Shown here piece by piece: positions 13,990-24,297 of a stretch of 64,000 nt of DNA. The stretch spans positions 60,078,001 through 60,142,000 of the forward strand of contig CM114272.1 in assembly GCA_050084515.1 (NCBI GenBank), in the 5' to 3' direction. Origin of the DNA: Blasia pusilla. Its lineage: Eukaryota > Marchantiophyta > Marchantiopsida > Blasiales. A program made the position numbers and the translations under genes. The notes beneath the pieces are model-generated. The model ran no database searches and was not told the origin of the DNA. It worked only from the letters and a program-made list of their open reading frames with translations. Position 1 is the stretch's first letter. Each line of letters begins with the position of its first letter.

Positions 13990-15240
13990 GATACTATAGA
14001 TCCGAATGTGTCGAGGTGACGTCCACCTTCGAAACTCAGCTGAGAGTTTTCTAGTCGGGTGGTGAGTTGTATGTCTCCGACTTACGCGGAAAGGCGCCCA
14101 ATGTTCTTTCGAATGGGATCTTAAGATCCGTTAGAAGATCACAAAAGTTCCAATCGGACTTGCCCTTCCTCATCTCGATTGGATCTTAAGGTCCAATTCA
14201 CCCAGAGTCCAGTGACCCTTCGATTGGATCTTAAGATCCAAATCTAGGACATTTGGACCTCTGTGTGTCTGCCAGCGGAACCTTCCATTATTGCTAGAAG
14301 TTGTCCATTTTCGTCTCGTGTAGAGGCGCCCGATGTTCTTTCAAATGGGATCTCAACATCCGTTGGAAGGTCATTTGGAACTACAGTTCCCAATCACCTC
14401 AAGGTGAGAGAATGTTGGCCTTCGTGCTCGAAAAATCTCTCCTCTTTTTACTAGGAACATTCGGAACTATAGTTCCAATCAGAGAACTACGCTAAAGGCT
14501 GACGCTTTTCTCTGCTTAAGAGTGGACCTTGAGATCCACCCTTCCCGACGAGATCTTAAGATCCAATTCGCCCTTTGTCTTGTGATGCTTATATTGGATC
14601 TTTAGATCCGATTCATGGTCATTCAGACATCTATGTGCCTGCCAGCGGACAGTCCACATTTCTTCTTACCAGATATCCCACGATTCACAAAATTGCAATA
14701 GATGCAAAAGGAGTGTTTTTCAACTCCTTGATAACTTCATAAGGGGGATGACTCCTCGTAGCAATCGGAACGAGACTTCCAATCGGACCTACCCTTCCTC
14801 ATCCTCATTGGATCTTAAGGTCCAATTCACCCACAGTCTTGTGACCCTTTGATTGGATCTTAAGATCCAAATCTAGGACATTCGGCCCTCCGCGTGCGTG
14901 CCAACGCAACCTTCCAGTGTCGCTAGAAGTTTTCCATTCTTATCTCGTGTAGAGGCGCCCGATGTTCTTTTGAATAGGATCTCAACATCCTTTTGAAGAT
15001 CATTCGGAACCGCAATTCCCAATCACCTCCAAGTAAGAGAATGTAGATGCTAAGCAGGTTATGTTGAACTTTCTACTGACTTTATTATGTGGATGGCACA
15101 TCTCCACATTCGGAACCAGTGTTCCAATTGGACACACCCTACAAGTTGCCACTCTTCCTGAATGGATCTTAAGGTCCAATTTGCCCTATGCAATAAGATG
15201 ATTATAGTTCTATCCCACTTTCCATTCGGTGTATGGCTAA
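13990..15240. repeat. Duplicated block with repeated GATCTTAAGATC palindromes
   Basis: A segment at about 14152-14410 is repeated at about 14781-15045 with a constant offset of 629 bp (landmarks AGAGGCGCCCGATGTTCTT at 14322 and 14951). A third partial copy of the GGCGCCC.ATGTTCTT part sits near 14092. Within and around these, the 12-bp palindrome GATCTTAAGATC or one-base variants (GATCTTAAGGTC, GATCTTTAGATC) recurs near 14118, 14181, 14225, 14550, 14593, 14811, 14855 and 15165. A perfect GGAACTATAGTTCC palindrome lies at 14463-14476, linking this field to the 151-bp satellite. No gene is recognised. Confidence 0.85.
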
Positions 15241-16070
15241 CAATTAATTGCCACTTTGATGTTATGGTGCAGATTTCAGATTGATGCTATGGAATTCTGC
15301 ATCGATGATATAGTGTATCTACAGGATGGATCATCCATCTCTGTTGGAAGAGCTAGACTCATGGATACCAATTTTGAGAGAATAGTCCACATCATACCAC
15401 TTGGTAAGACCTCCTTCTACATATCTCTAGAGGAAGTCTAAGTATCAAAGAGGGAATTGTTCAATCCAAACGACAAAGTTGGTGGTCGAAGACTGGGGGA
15501 TCATCATGTTGGCGTATTCATTACCAACATCACGAGCCATCTTATACGCCACAAGGTTCTTCAAAGAAACTTAGTCATATGGCCTACGGCATCCTGCATT
15601 GTTGACGATGGATGAGACTTGTGGACATGCTACTTGGAGTGTTCAATCGTGTCCCGAGGTGCTGTTGAAGCAATAACAGGCAAGAGTAAGAGAGCTTACA
15701 TTTACACTTATCAGTGTAAAAAGTGATGTCAAGTTTGGAGAAATAGTACCTTCTTTAGGTACTTGAATATTAAGTTGAATTAAATTTTACTCACTCTATT
15801 CCTTATTGCACATATCTTGACTCATGGGCATGGACCGTGTGCAATTGCCCAATTTGACATAAGAGTTTACAAGTAGAGATCTAATTGGACAATTGGATCA
15901 TTGGCAAAGTTTTTCTAGAGTTTGGAAAACCCCCGCAGTGAAATACAGGAATTATTGGACGGGCTTGACCTAACTCCACTTCAGAGTCAATTCCTAAAAG
16001 GGAGGGAAAATCTTGATGGATTACTCCGTGCAACCTATAGGTTCACAAGGTCTGACGAAGAGAGACCAAC
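15241..16070. other. Stretch without a recognised gene
   Basis: Two short plus-strand frames (15256-15441 and 15922-16134) lie here. The first encodes 61 residues with a non-repetitive sequence but no recognised family; the second runs into the telomere-like tract. Neither is called as a gene. Confidence 0.35.
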
Positions 16071-16079
16071 GAAGCTACC

Positions 16080-16620
16080 TAAGATTCTGAACCCTAATAA
16101 CCCTAAACCCTACGCAAAAAACCATAAATCCTAGGCTAGTAATCCTATACCCTAACCCATAAACCAAAAGCCCTACCCCCTAGAGCTTGAGAAATAAACC
16201 CTAAATCCTAACCCATAAGACACAAACCCTAAACCCTTAGCAAAAAACCCTCAACCCTAGGCCACCAATCCTATACCCTAACCCGTAAACCAAAAACCCT
16301 AAACCCTAAGCCAAACACCCTAAACCCTAGAACTTGAGCAATAAGCCCTAAACCCTAACCCATAAGACACAAACCCTAAACCCTAAGCCAAACACCATAA
16401 ACCCTAGAACCTAAGCAATAAACCCTAAACCCTAAACCCTAGGCCAAAAACCCTTTAGCCTAGCCCTAGGCCAAAAATCCTAGATCCTAAGCAAAAAGCC
16501 ATAAACCCTAAGCCAAACACCCTTAACCCTAGAACCTAACCAATAAACCCTAAACCCTATAACGTAAGCCAAAAACCCTAAATCCTAGGGCCTAGGCCCT
16601 AAACCCTAAGCCATAAACAT
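16080..16620. repeat. Interstitial telomere-like CCCTAAA repeats, degenerate
   Basis: About 540 bp are dominated by CCCTAAA/CCCTAAC/CCCTAGG heptamers, the plant telomere repeat in C-strand orientation. They are interleaved with recurring spacers such as AAGCCAAACAC, AACTTGAGCAATAA and CCATAAGACACAAA. The spacers repeat with the heptamers, so the tract is a higher-order repeat rather than a simple telomere. It is flanked by ordinary sequence on both sides and is therefore interstitial. Confidence 0.93.
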
Positions 16621-16782
16621 AGTTGACAAAGAGGGTAAAACCTAAGTTGTACTCCCATTACACTATGTTCTAGTGGGCTAATAATCATACTAGAACAAAA
16701 CTGGATTTAAGGGTTATTAAAACATTACATTTGTCAAAATTGGTGTTGGATATATAGCTACTTTATCAATATTTGATGGATC

Positions 16783-17010
16783 CTAAGCATTCAAGAGTTG
16801 GTTCATCCACTTAGGGTATGACGACCATAGTGGAAGAGCAGGTTGCACTCTTACCTCTTCACCAAATTCTTCTTCTTGATGATCAAGTGTAAACATTGAT
16901 GATGTGCTTTGGTGGGTTATCTCTTTGCTTGAGGATAATGTAGACGAAGCACTAATGTCCTCCACACGACAAGGATTTTCTAAGAACACCACATCATGGC
17001 TCTTATGCAT
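16783..17010 (-). pseudogene. Inverted Ty1-copia fragment (integrase-RT linker region)
   Basis: The minus-strand frame matches, residue for residue over most of its length, the plus-strand linker of copia copy C at about 56560-56790. Shared landmarks are HDVVF.E.P.., STLSS..EITHQST, DHQEEEFG and PALPL.SSYPKW. The plus-strand copia A body begins immediately to the right at an earlier protein position, so this piece is inverted relative to it. It is a rearranged retrotransposon relic, not a host gene. Confidence 0.88.
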
Positions 17011-18795
17011 ACTAGAAGGGAAAGGCGTAATTTCTTTGGTCTCACAAAAACGAGATGAAAAGAAGTTAAGTGATGTACTCTACGTACTAGAGTTGAAGCG
17101 CAATTTACTTTGAGTAGCAGTATCATTTGATGATAACTTAGAAGTTCGTTTCAAGAAATCTCAAACAATCATTCAAGATGCCAATGGGAAAGTAGTGGGT
17201 AACGATATATTGCGTGGAACTATCTACAAGTTGTATGCTTTCACGAGAAGTGTAGGTATAGATCTTGGTATTAGTAAGATATGGCATGAGAGATTTGGTC
17301 ACCTAAGCTTTTTCTTACTTAGTCGGATGCAAAAATTTGGAATGGTCGTTGATTTTCAAACAATTTATGGAGTGTCGGATACATGTGAAACTTGTATGAT
17401 GGGCAAGCAACACCGACAAGCATTCCCAGAAGAGTCCAGCAATAGAGCAGAGGCTCTTCTAGAGTTGGTACATGTTGACCTATGTAGTAAAATTTGAGCT
17501 CTAGTATTAGGTGGTTCTTCCTACTTCTTTTTAGTTGTCGACGAATATAACATGAAGACGTGGTTGTAATACCTTCGTGAAAATTTGAAGTATGGCACAA
17601 ATTGGTTGACAATGAGACAGGAAAGAAGATATAGAAGCTTTTGCAGTAATCGAGGAGGAGAATTCTTATCAACAAAATTCAAAAAATGTTTGGGGGAGCA
17701 TGGAATCAAGCGACACTTAACCATGAGAGATACACTAAAACAAATTGGAGTTTTTGAGCGTCGAAACCATGTAGTGGTGGAGATGGCAAGACGTACGATG
17801 AAAGCAAAAGGTTTGACACAAGGATTTTGGGATGAGGCTGTTAATAATGTCGTTTACATTCTAAATAGAACTGCTACCAAGTCAGTGCAAGGCATGATTC
17901 CTCATCCAGGTACTATCAGTCCAACACTTTATGAGTCGTGGTAGCTAGTTTTTTGTATATATTCTTGATGCATCCAAAGCCAAGCTCGACTCCAAGAGTA
18001 GGAAATGCATCTTTGTGGGATATAGTGATGAGTCTAAAGCTTATCGTTTATGGTGTCCTAAGGCAAAGAAGATGCTTGTGAATTACACTGTGGCATTTCA
18101 GGAACAACCTCGTCAAGTGAAGGATATCAATGGTCCATCCATATTATCTTCAAACGAAGAAAACCCATCACAACACATCATTAATGTTTATATTGCATCA
18201 TCAAGAAGAAGAATTTGATGATGATTACAAAGAGCAGCTTGCTCTTCCACTACGATCATCATAACCTAAGTGGATTAAAAAACTCTTGGATGGTAAGGAT
18301 TTACTAGCATCTGATGAAATAACTACACATCCAAAGAGATCCAAGATATTAGATGAGCACAATCCAATTTTTGTACATCTTGTCAACATGGCCTTGATGA
18401 CAGAGGTCTTGAAGGGAGAAGAACCGTCATGTTTGGATAAAACCCTTACTCATCCTCAATGGAGAGAGGCGATGGATATGGAGATGGACCTTTCAAAGAA
18501 ATCAAACTTTGACCTTGGTTGAGAAGCCAAAGGACAAGAAGATAATACACACCAAGTGGGTGTACAAGACCAAGTACAAGTTGGAGGGTAGATTGGATAA
18601 AATCAAAGCAAGGTTGGTTGAATAAAGATGTTCACAGATTTAAGGTTTTTATTACTATGAGACTTTTGCTCTTACTCCGAAGATGACAACCATTCAAATT
18701 GTTCTAGCGCTGGCGGGAACAAAACGTTGGAATATGTACCAATACAATGTAAAATGTGCATTTATGAATAGGAGTCTCAAGGAGGAGGTGTATTT
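17011..18795 (+). pseudogene. Ty1-copia copy A: protease end, integrase, partial RT, broken
   Basis: In order: the end of the protease-to-integrase region (17030-17115, LEGKGVISLVSQK); GAG_pre-integrase with the HH-CC zinc motif (17195-17497, with WHERFGHLS and CETCMMGKQHRQAFP); an integrase core relic (17585-17944, with the conserved GGEFLS and EMARRTM..KGL..GFW.EAVN); a linker (18015-18520); and the start of the reverse transcriptase (about 18530-18795). Internal stops and frameshifts separate each piece. The RT catalytic YVDD and all of RNase H are missing, because the body joins LTR sequence at about 18796. Copy A keeps the zinc-binding and first integrase region that copy C has lost. Confidence 0.88.
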
Positions 18796-19014
18796 TACAA
18801 AAAAATTCTATAACAAGAAGTAAAGAAAAATAGGAAAAAAAATCCTAGTTTCTCAAGCAATGAAATAGTCGCAAGCCGCTACGATGGCACATTCTTGTAT
18901 GTAGAGTTATCTCCATGTTCAGATTCTGTCGAGGCTCTTCTATGAGCACACGAATAGACTTGGGCACTTTGTATCTTCAAGATTCAATGATTTTGTCATA
19001 TTTTTTTTCTCACA
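18796..19014 (+). repeat. Copia copy A LTR fragment (3' part of LTR)
   Basis: From about 18796 the sequence follows the LTR of copy C from its A-rich middle (..GAAACAAAGAAAAATAGG..) through CGTATGTCGAGTTATCTCCATG-like sequence to the terminal TTTCTCACA at about 19014. It is fused directly to the RT region, so the RNase H and polypurine region are deleted. Confidence 0.85.
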
Positions 19015-19339
19015 ACTTTGCGCTTTCTCCTTGTGAAAATTTCCTGCAAGTAAGCTAATTCTCTAGATTTTGAATCCGAATCTCATTCTTGGATTCATAC
19101 TAGTTCTCGAAAGTATTCCACGCCCCCAACAATAATAGTTGTATGTCAAATAAAAATCATGATAGAATCAATTATATTCATAAAAATAACATATACAACA
19201 TCATATTTTTTCATTTCTATAGTAGCAATACAAGAACTTAAAGATTGTTATTACTAGTTGAAAATGAATGTGCATAACTCATGATAGCTTATGGATTTGA
19301 GTTGATCCCTCTTGATATCTCCTATATCTGATTTAGAAT

Positions 19340-19735
19340 TTCCGTAATATATAGTTAGATCCATCTAACTTCCCTTCACCTAGTAACAATTAAAGGGTGA
19401 GCATGAGGTCACAAAGAAATAGGCATCTCTCAAGAATTTGTGCAAACAAAAAAGATTGCTTCACATCAAATCAGAGAAAAAATATTGTTTGGAAACCATA
19501 TTAGAATATAAAAAGGGACTAAATCACTTTGATAGAATATATTACAAATCTTGAAGATACAAAGTGGCCTAGTGTATTTGTGTGTTCATAATAGAGCTTC
19601 AATGGAACGTGGACATGGTAATTCCTTGACATACGAGAATGCACTACTACTATATCTCCACGACTATTCAAGAAACTAGGATTTTTGACCTTTTTTTTAA
19701 TTTCTGTTAATAGAAAATTTTTGCATCTAGTCGAC
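19340..19735 (-). mobile_element. Copia copy D: inverted LTR end plus leader and gag start
   Basis: On the minus strand this region reads from LTR middle sequence (about 19715, near AACAGAAATTAAAAAAAAGG) through ..GCATTCTCGTATGTC.. and ..GGCCACTTTGTATCTTCAAG.. to an untranslated leader. It ends in a gag start near 19420-19345 that matches copy C (GTTTGCACAAATTCTTGAGAG then ATG, and GAAGGGAAGTTAGATGGATC). It is therefore a fourth copia copy in opposite orientation to copy A, cut off after the first gag codons. The minus-strand frame 19743-19519 is LTR sequence and not a protein. Confidence 0.82.
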
Positions 19736-22700
19736 ATTGGCATTATTAAAATGATATAGCTCTATATTATATTATGATGTGGGACAACCTAACGTAATAT
19801 AAGATGAAATCATTCTAATAATATAGGAATAAATCATCCTAACAATACTAGTCCTTAAAGCATCTATTTCATATTACTATGACTACTTTCACGTCTAAGT
19901 CGGAATTACCAATCTAGGTTTTTCATCATTTAATGGGGTGGATCAGATTGGTGATGCACAACTAGAACTAGATGTTGAAAATCGAAGTTGACTTCCTCGA
20001 GATCTAAGTCAGAACCATCCGTCTAGGCTTAGGGTGCCGATTAGATTAATAGTGCGCAACGAGAAGTTGATGATGAGAATCCAACAATAATAAGGGAGAT
20101 CAAGTTTTTATCTCACATATCCTATTGATTATATTTGATTTTGATTTATATCATATTGATTATATTTGATTTTCTATTGATTTACGTAGGTTTCAATTCC
20201 CTTTCAAACTTTTTGCGATGATTGTTAATAAACCCAAGGATAAATTTTATAGCATTATCTAGAGTTGAGAATAGAAGTTCTATCCCCATCAAGATCAATA
20301 AACATTCAAATAAGGAGGATCTCTAGGATCTCATGAAATCGAGGATTTAAGGAAATCTTTCACAATATAAAACTTCCATTTTTTTTATAATGCTTCCTAT
20401 GAGGCCTTACTAGGTTTCTTTTAATTACCAAGTTTCTTTTAATTATTTCATCTTCAAAACTCCTACCTATGTATCAAATATGGAACTTGGGCATAAAACC
20501 TTCTTAATTATCTACCTCTTCCAAAACTATTTTTCCACTAGAAATTTGTTCCATAATACCTAGTGTGACAAAGTAATAGATGATATAACCCCACTAACCC
20601 ATGAATACAATTTCCCCGTTTAGATTTCTACTTCTCTCGAACTCTTTTGAGTATCCAATTCTCGTTTTCAAATATAAACTTCTTCTAAACCATAAGTTAT
20701 TTTGAAATTAAAACCTCTCCTTCCCATATTGAATAAAAAAACTTCGAAATATGGACCTCCATTCGTCCACAAGTCGTCATTCTTTCGGCGTGAACGAGAG
20801 AGAGATTCGGTTGTCACTGTGCTGCGCCACTGTCACACTGTGCCAAGAAATAGCGAATACACTGTAGTAAGAAACAGTGCGTGTCCCATCCGTGAAACGT
20901 ATACCGCGTCACCCGTGAGTTCGAGAGGACAGAGTCAGAGAGAAAAGAAAACAGATGAAAGTGAAAGGCTCGGAAGAGATGAGGCGTGGAGAGGGGATTA
21001 GAGTGCCATCGTTTTCTTGTGGCAAGATAGACAGTAAGCACGGCCCGAGGACTCGGTAAAGTTCATACCATCTTCCCACTTGGCCAGCAGGCTGATTCCC
21101 GATCCCCGCAGGTCGGCAGCGCTTCGAGTTCGCATCGAAGCGTTGTTCACGTGCGCGGAACTCGGCGCATGGCATGGATTCTGGCTGGTAGCTGCTCCGG
21201 CGGTGCATAAATTAAAAGAATGATTTCAAGTCGGATCTATGGAAGCGAGTACCAGTGCTCTCGCGCCGGGCCGGCGAGGTTGACCTTTGGGCACGTCCCT
21301 GGTACTCACTCGCTGAAGTTGGCTGGCTGGCCTACTGTCGCGAATTAAGCAGGCCAACTGTTGAGAGGACAATTGAGTGAAAGTTGCATGTCGAGGGCTG
21401 TAATATTCACAGATATTTCGTTGCGTTAAGGCGGCGCTACAGCTCGAAACGAATTCAGAGCACGTGGCCACTCGAAATTGTAACGGGAAAACCTAGACTT
21501 TCATATGTTCCTTTGATCGATGTATCAGGGCGAGGGAGGGTTGTGATTCCGTCGTGGATGTGGCGATTCGAGCTGTGGAGTGTTGCTGTCTAGCTATGTA
21601 GGCCTAAGGCCAAATTGGATCAAAACTCCATGCATGTTCCGGCCCGCGCGCGCTATACGTACAGTTATTGATGAGCGTTGCCGCTATCTTGCGATGCAAG
21701 TTTCAAATGTTTCCCTTTGAAATTATTTTATGTCAGTAGTGCCATCGATGAACGCGCACGTTTCGTTATGTACAGGACTCAGCGGGATTCAGGGTCCTCT
21801 CTATCCACGCCATCTGGGCATGCAAGCATATGCTGTGTACCTCGAATTTGTCATAGCTTACATCCTTACAATTTCATAACACCTGTGGCACGGATCTGGA
21901 ATTCGCATCCCTGAAATTAAACCCCGACAATTTTATTGCCCTCGTGTTCTATTATTGAACACTTCAGTGGATCTACATGATCGCGTTATACATTAACCTT
22001 ACACATGCATCTATGGCGGCACTTTACTGTATTTCAGGAGGAAAACGAAATTCACTTCAGAAGTAAGTCAGCGACCCTTGCGATTTCTCGATCGGAACAA
22101 ATTCATGATCTTCAACTTTGTAATTCCACATTTAAGCTTGAGTTCGGTCAATAAGAAAGTAGATCGTCAGGGGAGCTCACAAGGATGATTACATTCACAG
22201 ATTTTCCTTATTCTCAGCAAACGATAAGCATGTGCATATCGTACTTCATGTTGCTCACATTACATGTCTGCAATGACTGCTAACTGTTCGAAACCGTACA
22301 GACACGGCGAGTTCAAAGTTGTTCAAAGAGTTCTGACGGTCCTCCAAAGTTGGGATGAATCAAACAAATTCAGTTGATGTTTTGTATCGTCGTTCTTAAT
22401 TCCATGCATTAGAGTGTCCGTAGCTGGTGGTCATAGATGTGCCAAGACTACTTACGAGATTAAGGTAAGGAAATCGAGATGAGTGCGATATTTAATCGGG
22501 CTCGCTGACTAGCCTTTCAGACAACGCAACTCGATCTTTCAGTTGACCCGTTGTCGTGATCTCACGGGAGAAATGTACACTCTCATAACGTTTCACAGTT
22601 TGTGTAGAGACTTACAAAATGTGCGGCAATTTTCGGCGGAAGGTTGAAGTTCATGCAAGCGTCCCTGGGCTTGAAGTTGAATGTCACATTAAAATTTCAT

Positions 22701-23925
22701 ACTAGTACAAATCTTCGCACCTCCAGTAGATAATTTTTCAGCTTAACTTGCATGAGAATGTTTATGCTTCACTCGGTTCTTCTATCAGAAAATACCTCGA
22801 GTTTCGAGCTCAAATTCCTAGCTGCGATTTCTGAAAAATCGTGATTTCCTAGCTGCAAATGTTCTAAGAAATCACGATTTTTGGAAAGATCTTTGGATTT
22901 AGTGCAGTTGTCTTGAAGGTTTACAATTTTTAAGAGACTGCTTAAATTCCCATAGTTTCTGTAAGTTCCACACTCGTTCACATAATTTTCCGAAATTTGA
23001 AATCTTTAATGAAAATGGGCCGAAAGAATGTGAATCCTAAGGACTCTAGAGAAAAAAAATTGACTTTATTTTCCAAGTCAATCATTCGAATGTTGGATCA
23101 GAAACACAAACCTTTCCCCAGTGACTACAATTTCTCACTCCACATCTCATTACTTGTCTTCCTAAGTCAAACTTTGGGATTAGGAATTCGGAATTTCATT
23201 CCTTAAAATCTTCATTCGTGCGTTTTGAGCTTAGGCGACTTTAGTTGAAAACCTTCCTTTTACATATGACAGTCGACGGTAAGTTGGGATTACTTCGAAA
23301 ATATCACATTCTAGAAATTGATATTTATACCGATCGATCTAAAGTTTTTGCTAACGTCCAGAGCTTAAAATGTGTACGAAAGTGAACTGAAACCTGAGTG
23401 GTGAGAAATTAAGTACAAGATACGGAAGTTTTAACCTTTTACATACCCCTTACTTACTCAGCTCTAATCTCGTTGATTGGTCCGATGTCATACGGGTAGA
23501 GACCACTTTCAACATACGAAGCAACCTTAAGGAATTAAGATGATCATCTCATGATATAATTTATATGAGCAGCGTCTTAAAGTTGCCGCGCGCAGGCAGT
23601 GATCATTCGGTGTCCGAATCGGCACTCGAATGGGTAGAATGGATTCCGAGGCAAGGTTTGAGAATCCAAATTCGGAAATTTCACATGCAACAAAATCTGA
23701 TAGACGGCTCCAATCACCGGATGAGAAGGTTCAGCGTATGGATTGTTCGAGATCGAGACTGATTCTTGATACCATCAGAATCGAACGCACGCTTGAAAAG
23801 CTACTACGTATCTAGATACTCATACTTCTTGCCTGCCCCGAGTCACGTTGCCCGGATCTATTTGTATGTGGATCTCCACGCTTAAAACAACCGCAGTGAA
23901 TTGCAGGGTGAGATTTCCGATCCCT
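19736..23925. other. Long stretch without a recognised gene
   Basis: The sequence is AT-rich until about 20700 and more GC-rich from about 20760 to 21700. Open frames are short and mutually overlapping, and none has a recognisable domain. A perfect inverted repeat is noted separately at 22834-22882. No transposon termini were recognised. Confidence 0.45.
22834..22882. repeat. Perfect 15-bp inverted repeat (hairpin, 19-nt loop)
   Basis: AAAAATCGTGATTTC at 22834-22848 is exactly complementary to GAAATCACGATTTTT at 22868-22882. No gene is adjacent, so a role as terminator or small RNA cannot be argued. Confidence 0.8.
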
Positions 23926-24297
23926 CTAGCCTGCGCATTCAAACGGAAGTTCAGCGACATTCTTCCGCCGCCCTGTTCCGTTGGCCTGCTTCGAGTCAGG
24001 TACCCTGCGGAGAACCAACATGCACCAAGCTACATGGACCAATCCGACGACGCCGAAGAGGAATATCATGGTACAGCCCATCACTTCCTCCGTAGCGGAA
24101 TCTTGCCCCCGATTCACAAAGACAGCGTGCTTGTCATCTTTCAATACTCCAGCAGCGCCAGCCAGGAACCTTCCGCCTGTCCATATCGATCTGCTCTTGG
24201 AACGGGGAGCATGAAGCCCCTCCTGATAGCCCTCGATCATGCTCTGACCTGCACCATAACTCCTCAGTCCTGTAAACTGAGGCGGAGGTCGGAACAA
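23926..24297 (-). CDS. Possible exon of a membrane protein, family unresolved
   Basis: A 123-codon minus-strand frame. Residues around 70-100 form a plausible membrane helix (VMGCTMIFLFGVVGLVHVAWCMLVL) flanked by a charged loop (KDDKHAVFVNRGQDSATEE) and a basic tail (RRVPDSKQ). A FLAGAAG motif before the loop weakly recalls the third helix region of plant DUF1218 proteins, but the match is too slight to assign. A sequence ending GACAG just before that motif could be an intron acceptor, which would make the N-terminal part intronic. The alternative is a chance open frame: two plus-strand frames also run across it. Function is not assigned. Confidence 0.25.
   Translation of the reverse strand: MFRPPPQFTGLRSYGAGQSMIEGYQEGLHAPRSKSRSIWTGGRFLAGAAGVLKDDKHAVFVNRGQDSATEEVMGCTMIFLFGVVGLVHVAWCMLVLRRVPDSKQANGTGRRKNVAELPFECAG

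Noticed and set aside
16080-16620. A true chromosome end
   Set aside because: Heptamers are degenerate, interleaved with spacers, and followed by about 47 kb of further sequence.
16660-16680. TTCTAGTG near 16670 as the missing 5' end of CACTA E1
   Set aside because: It has only a short match, lacks the AGAAAT extension of the terminal repeat and has no subterminal motifs.
19519-19743. 74-codon minus-strand ORF as a gene
   Set aside because: It is translated copia LTR sequence in copy D.
20702-21593. GC-richer region with several overlapping ORFs as a gene cluster
   Set aside because: Frames overlap on both strands, none shows a domain or a consistent coding pattern, and no splice structure could be supported.
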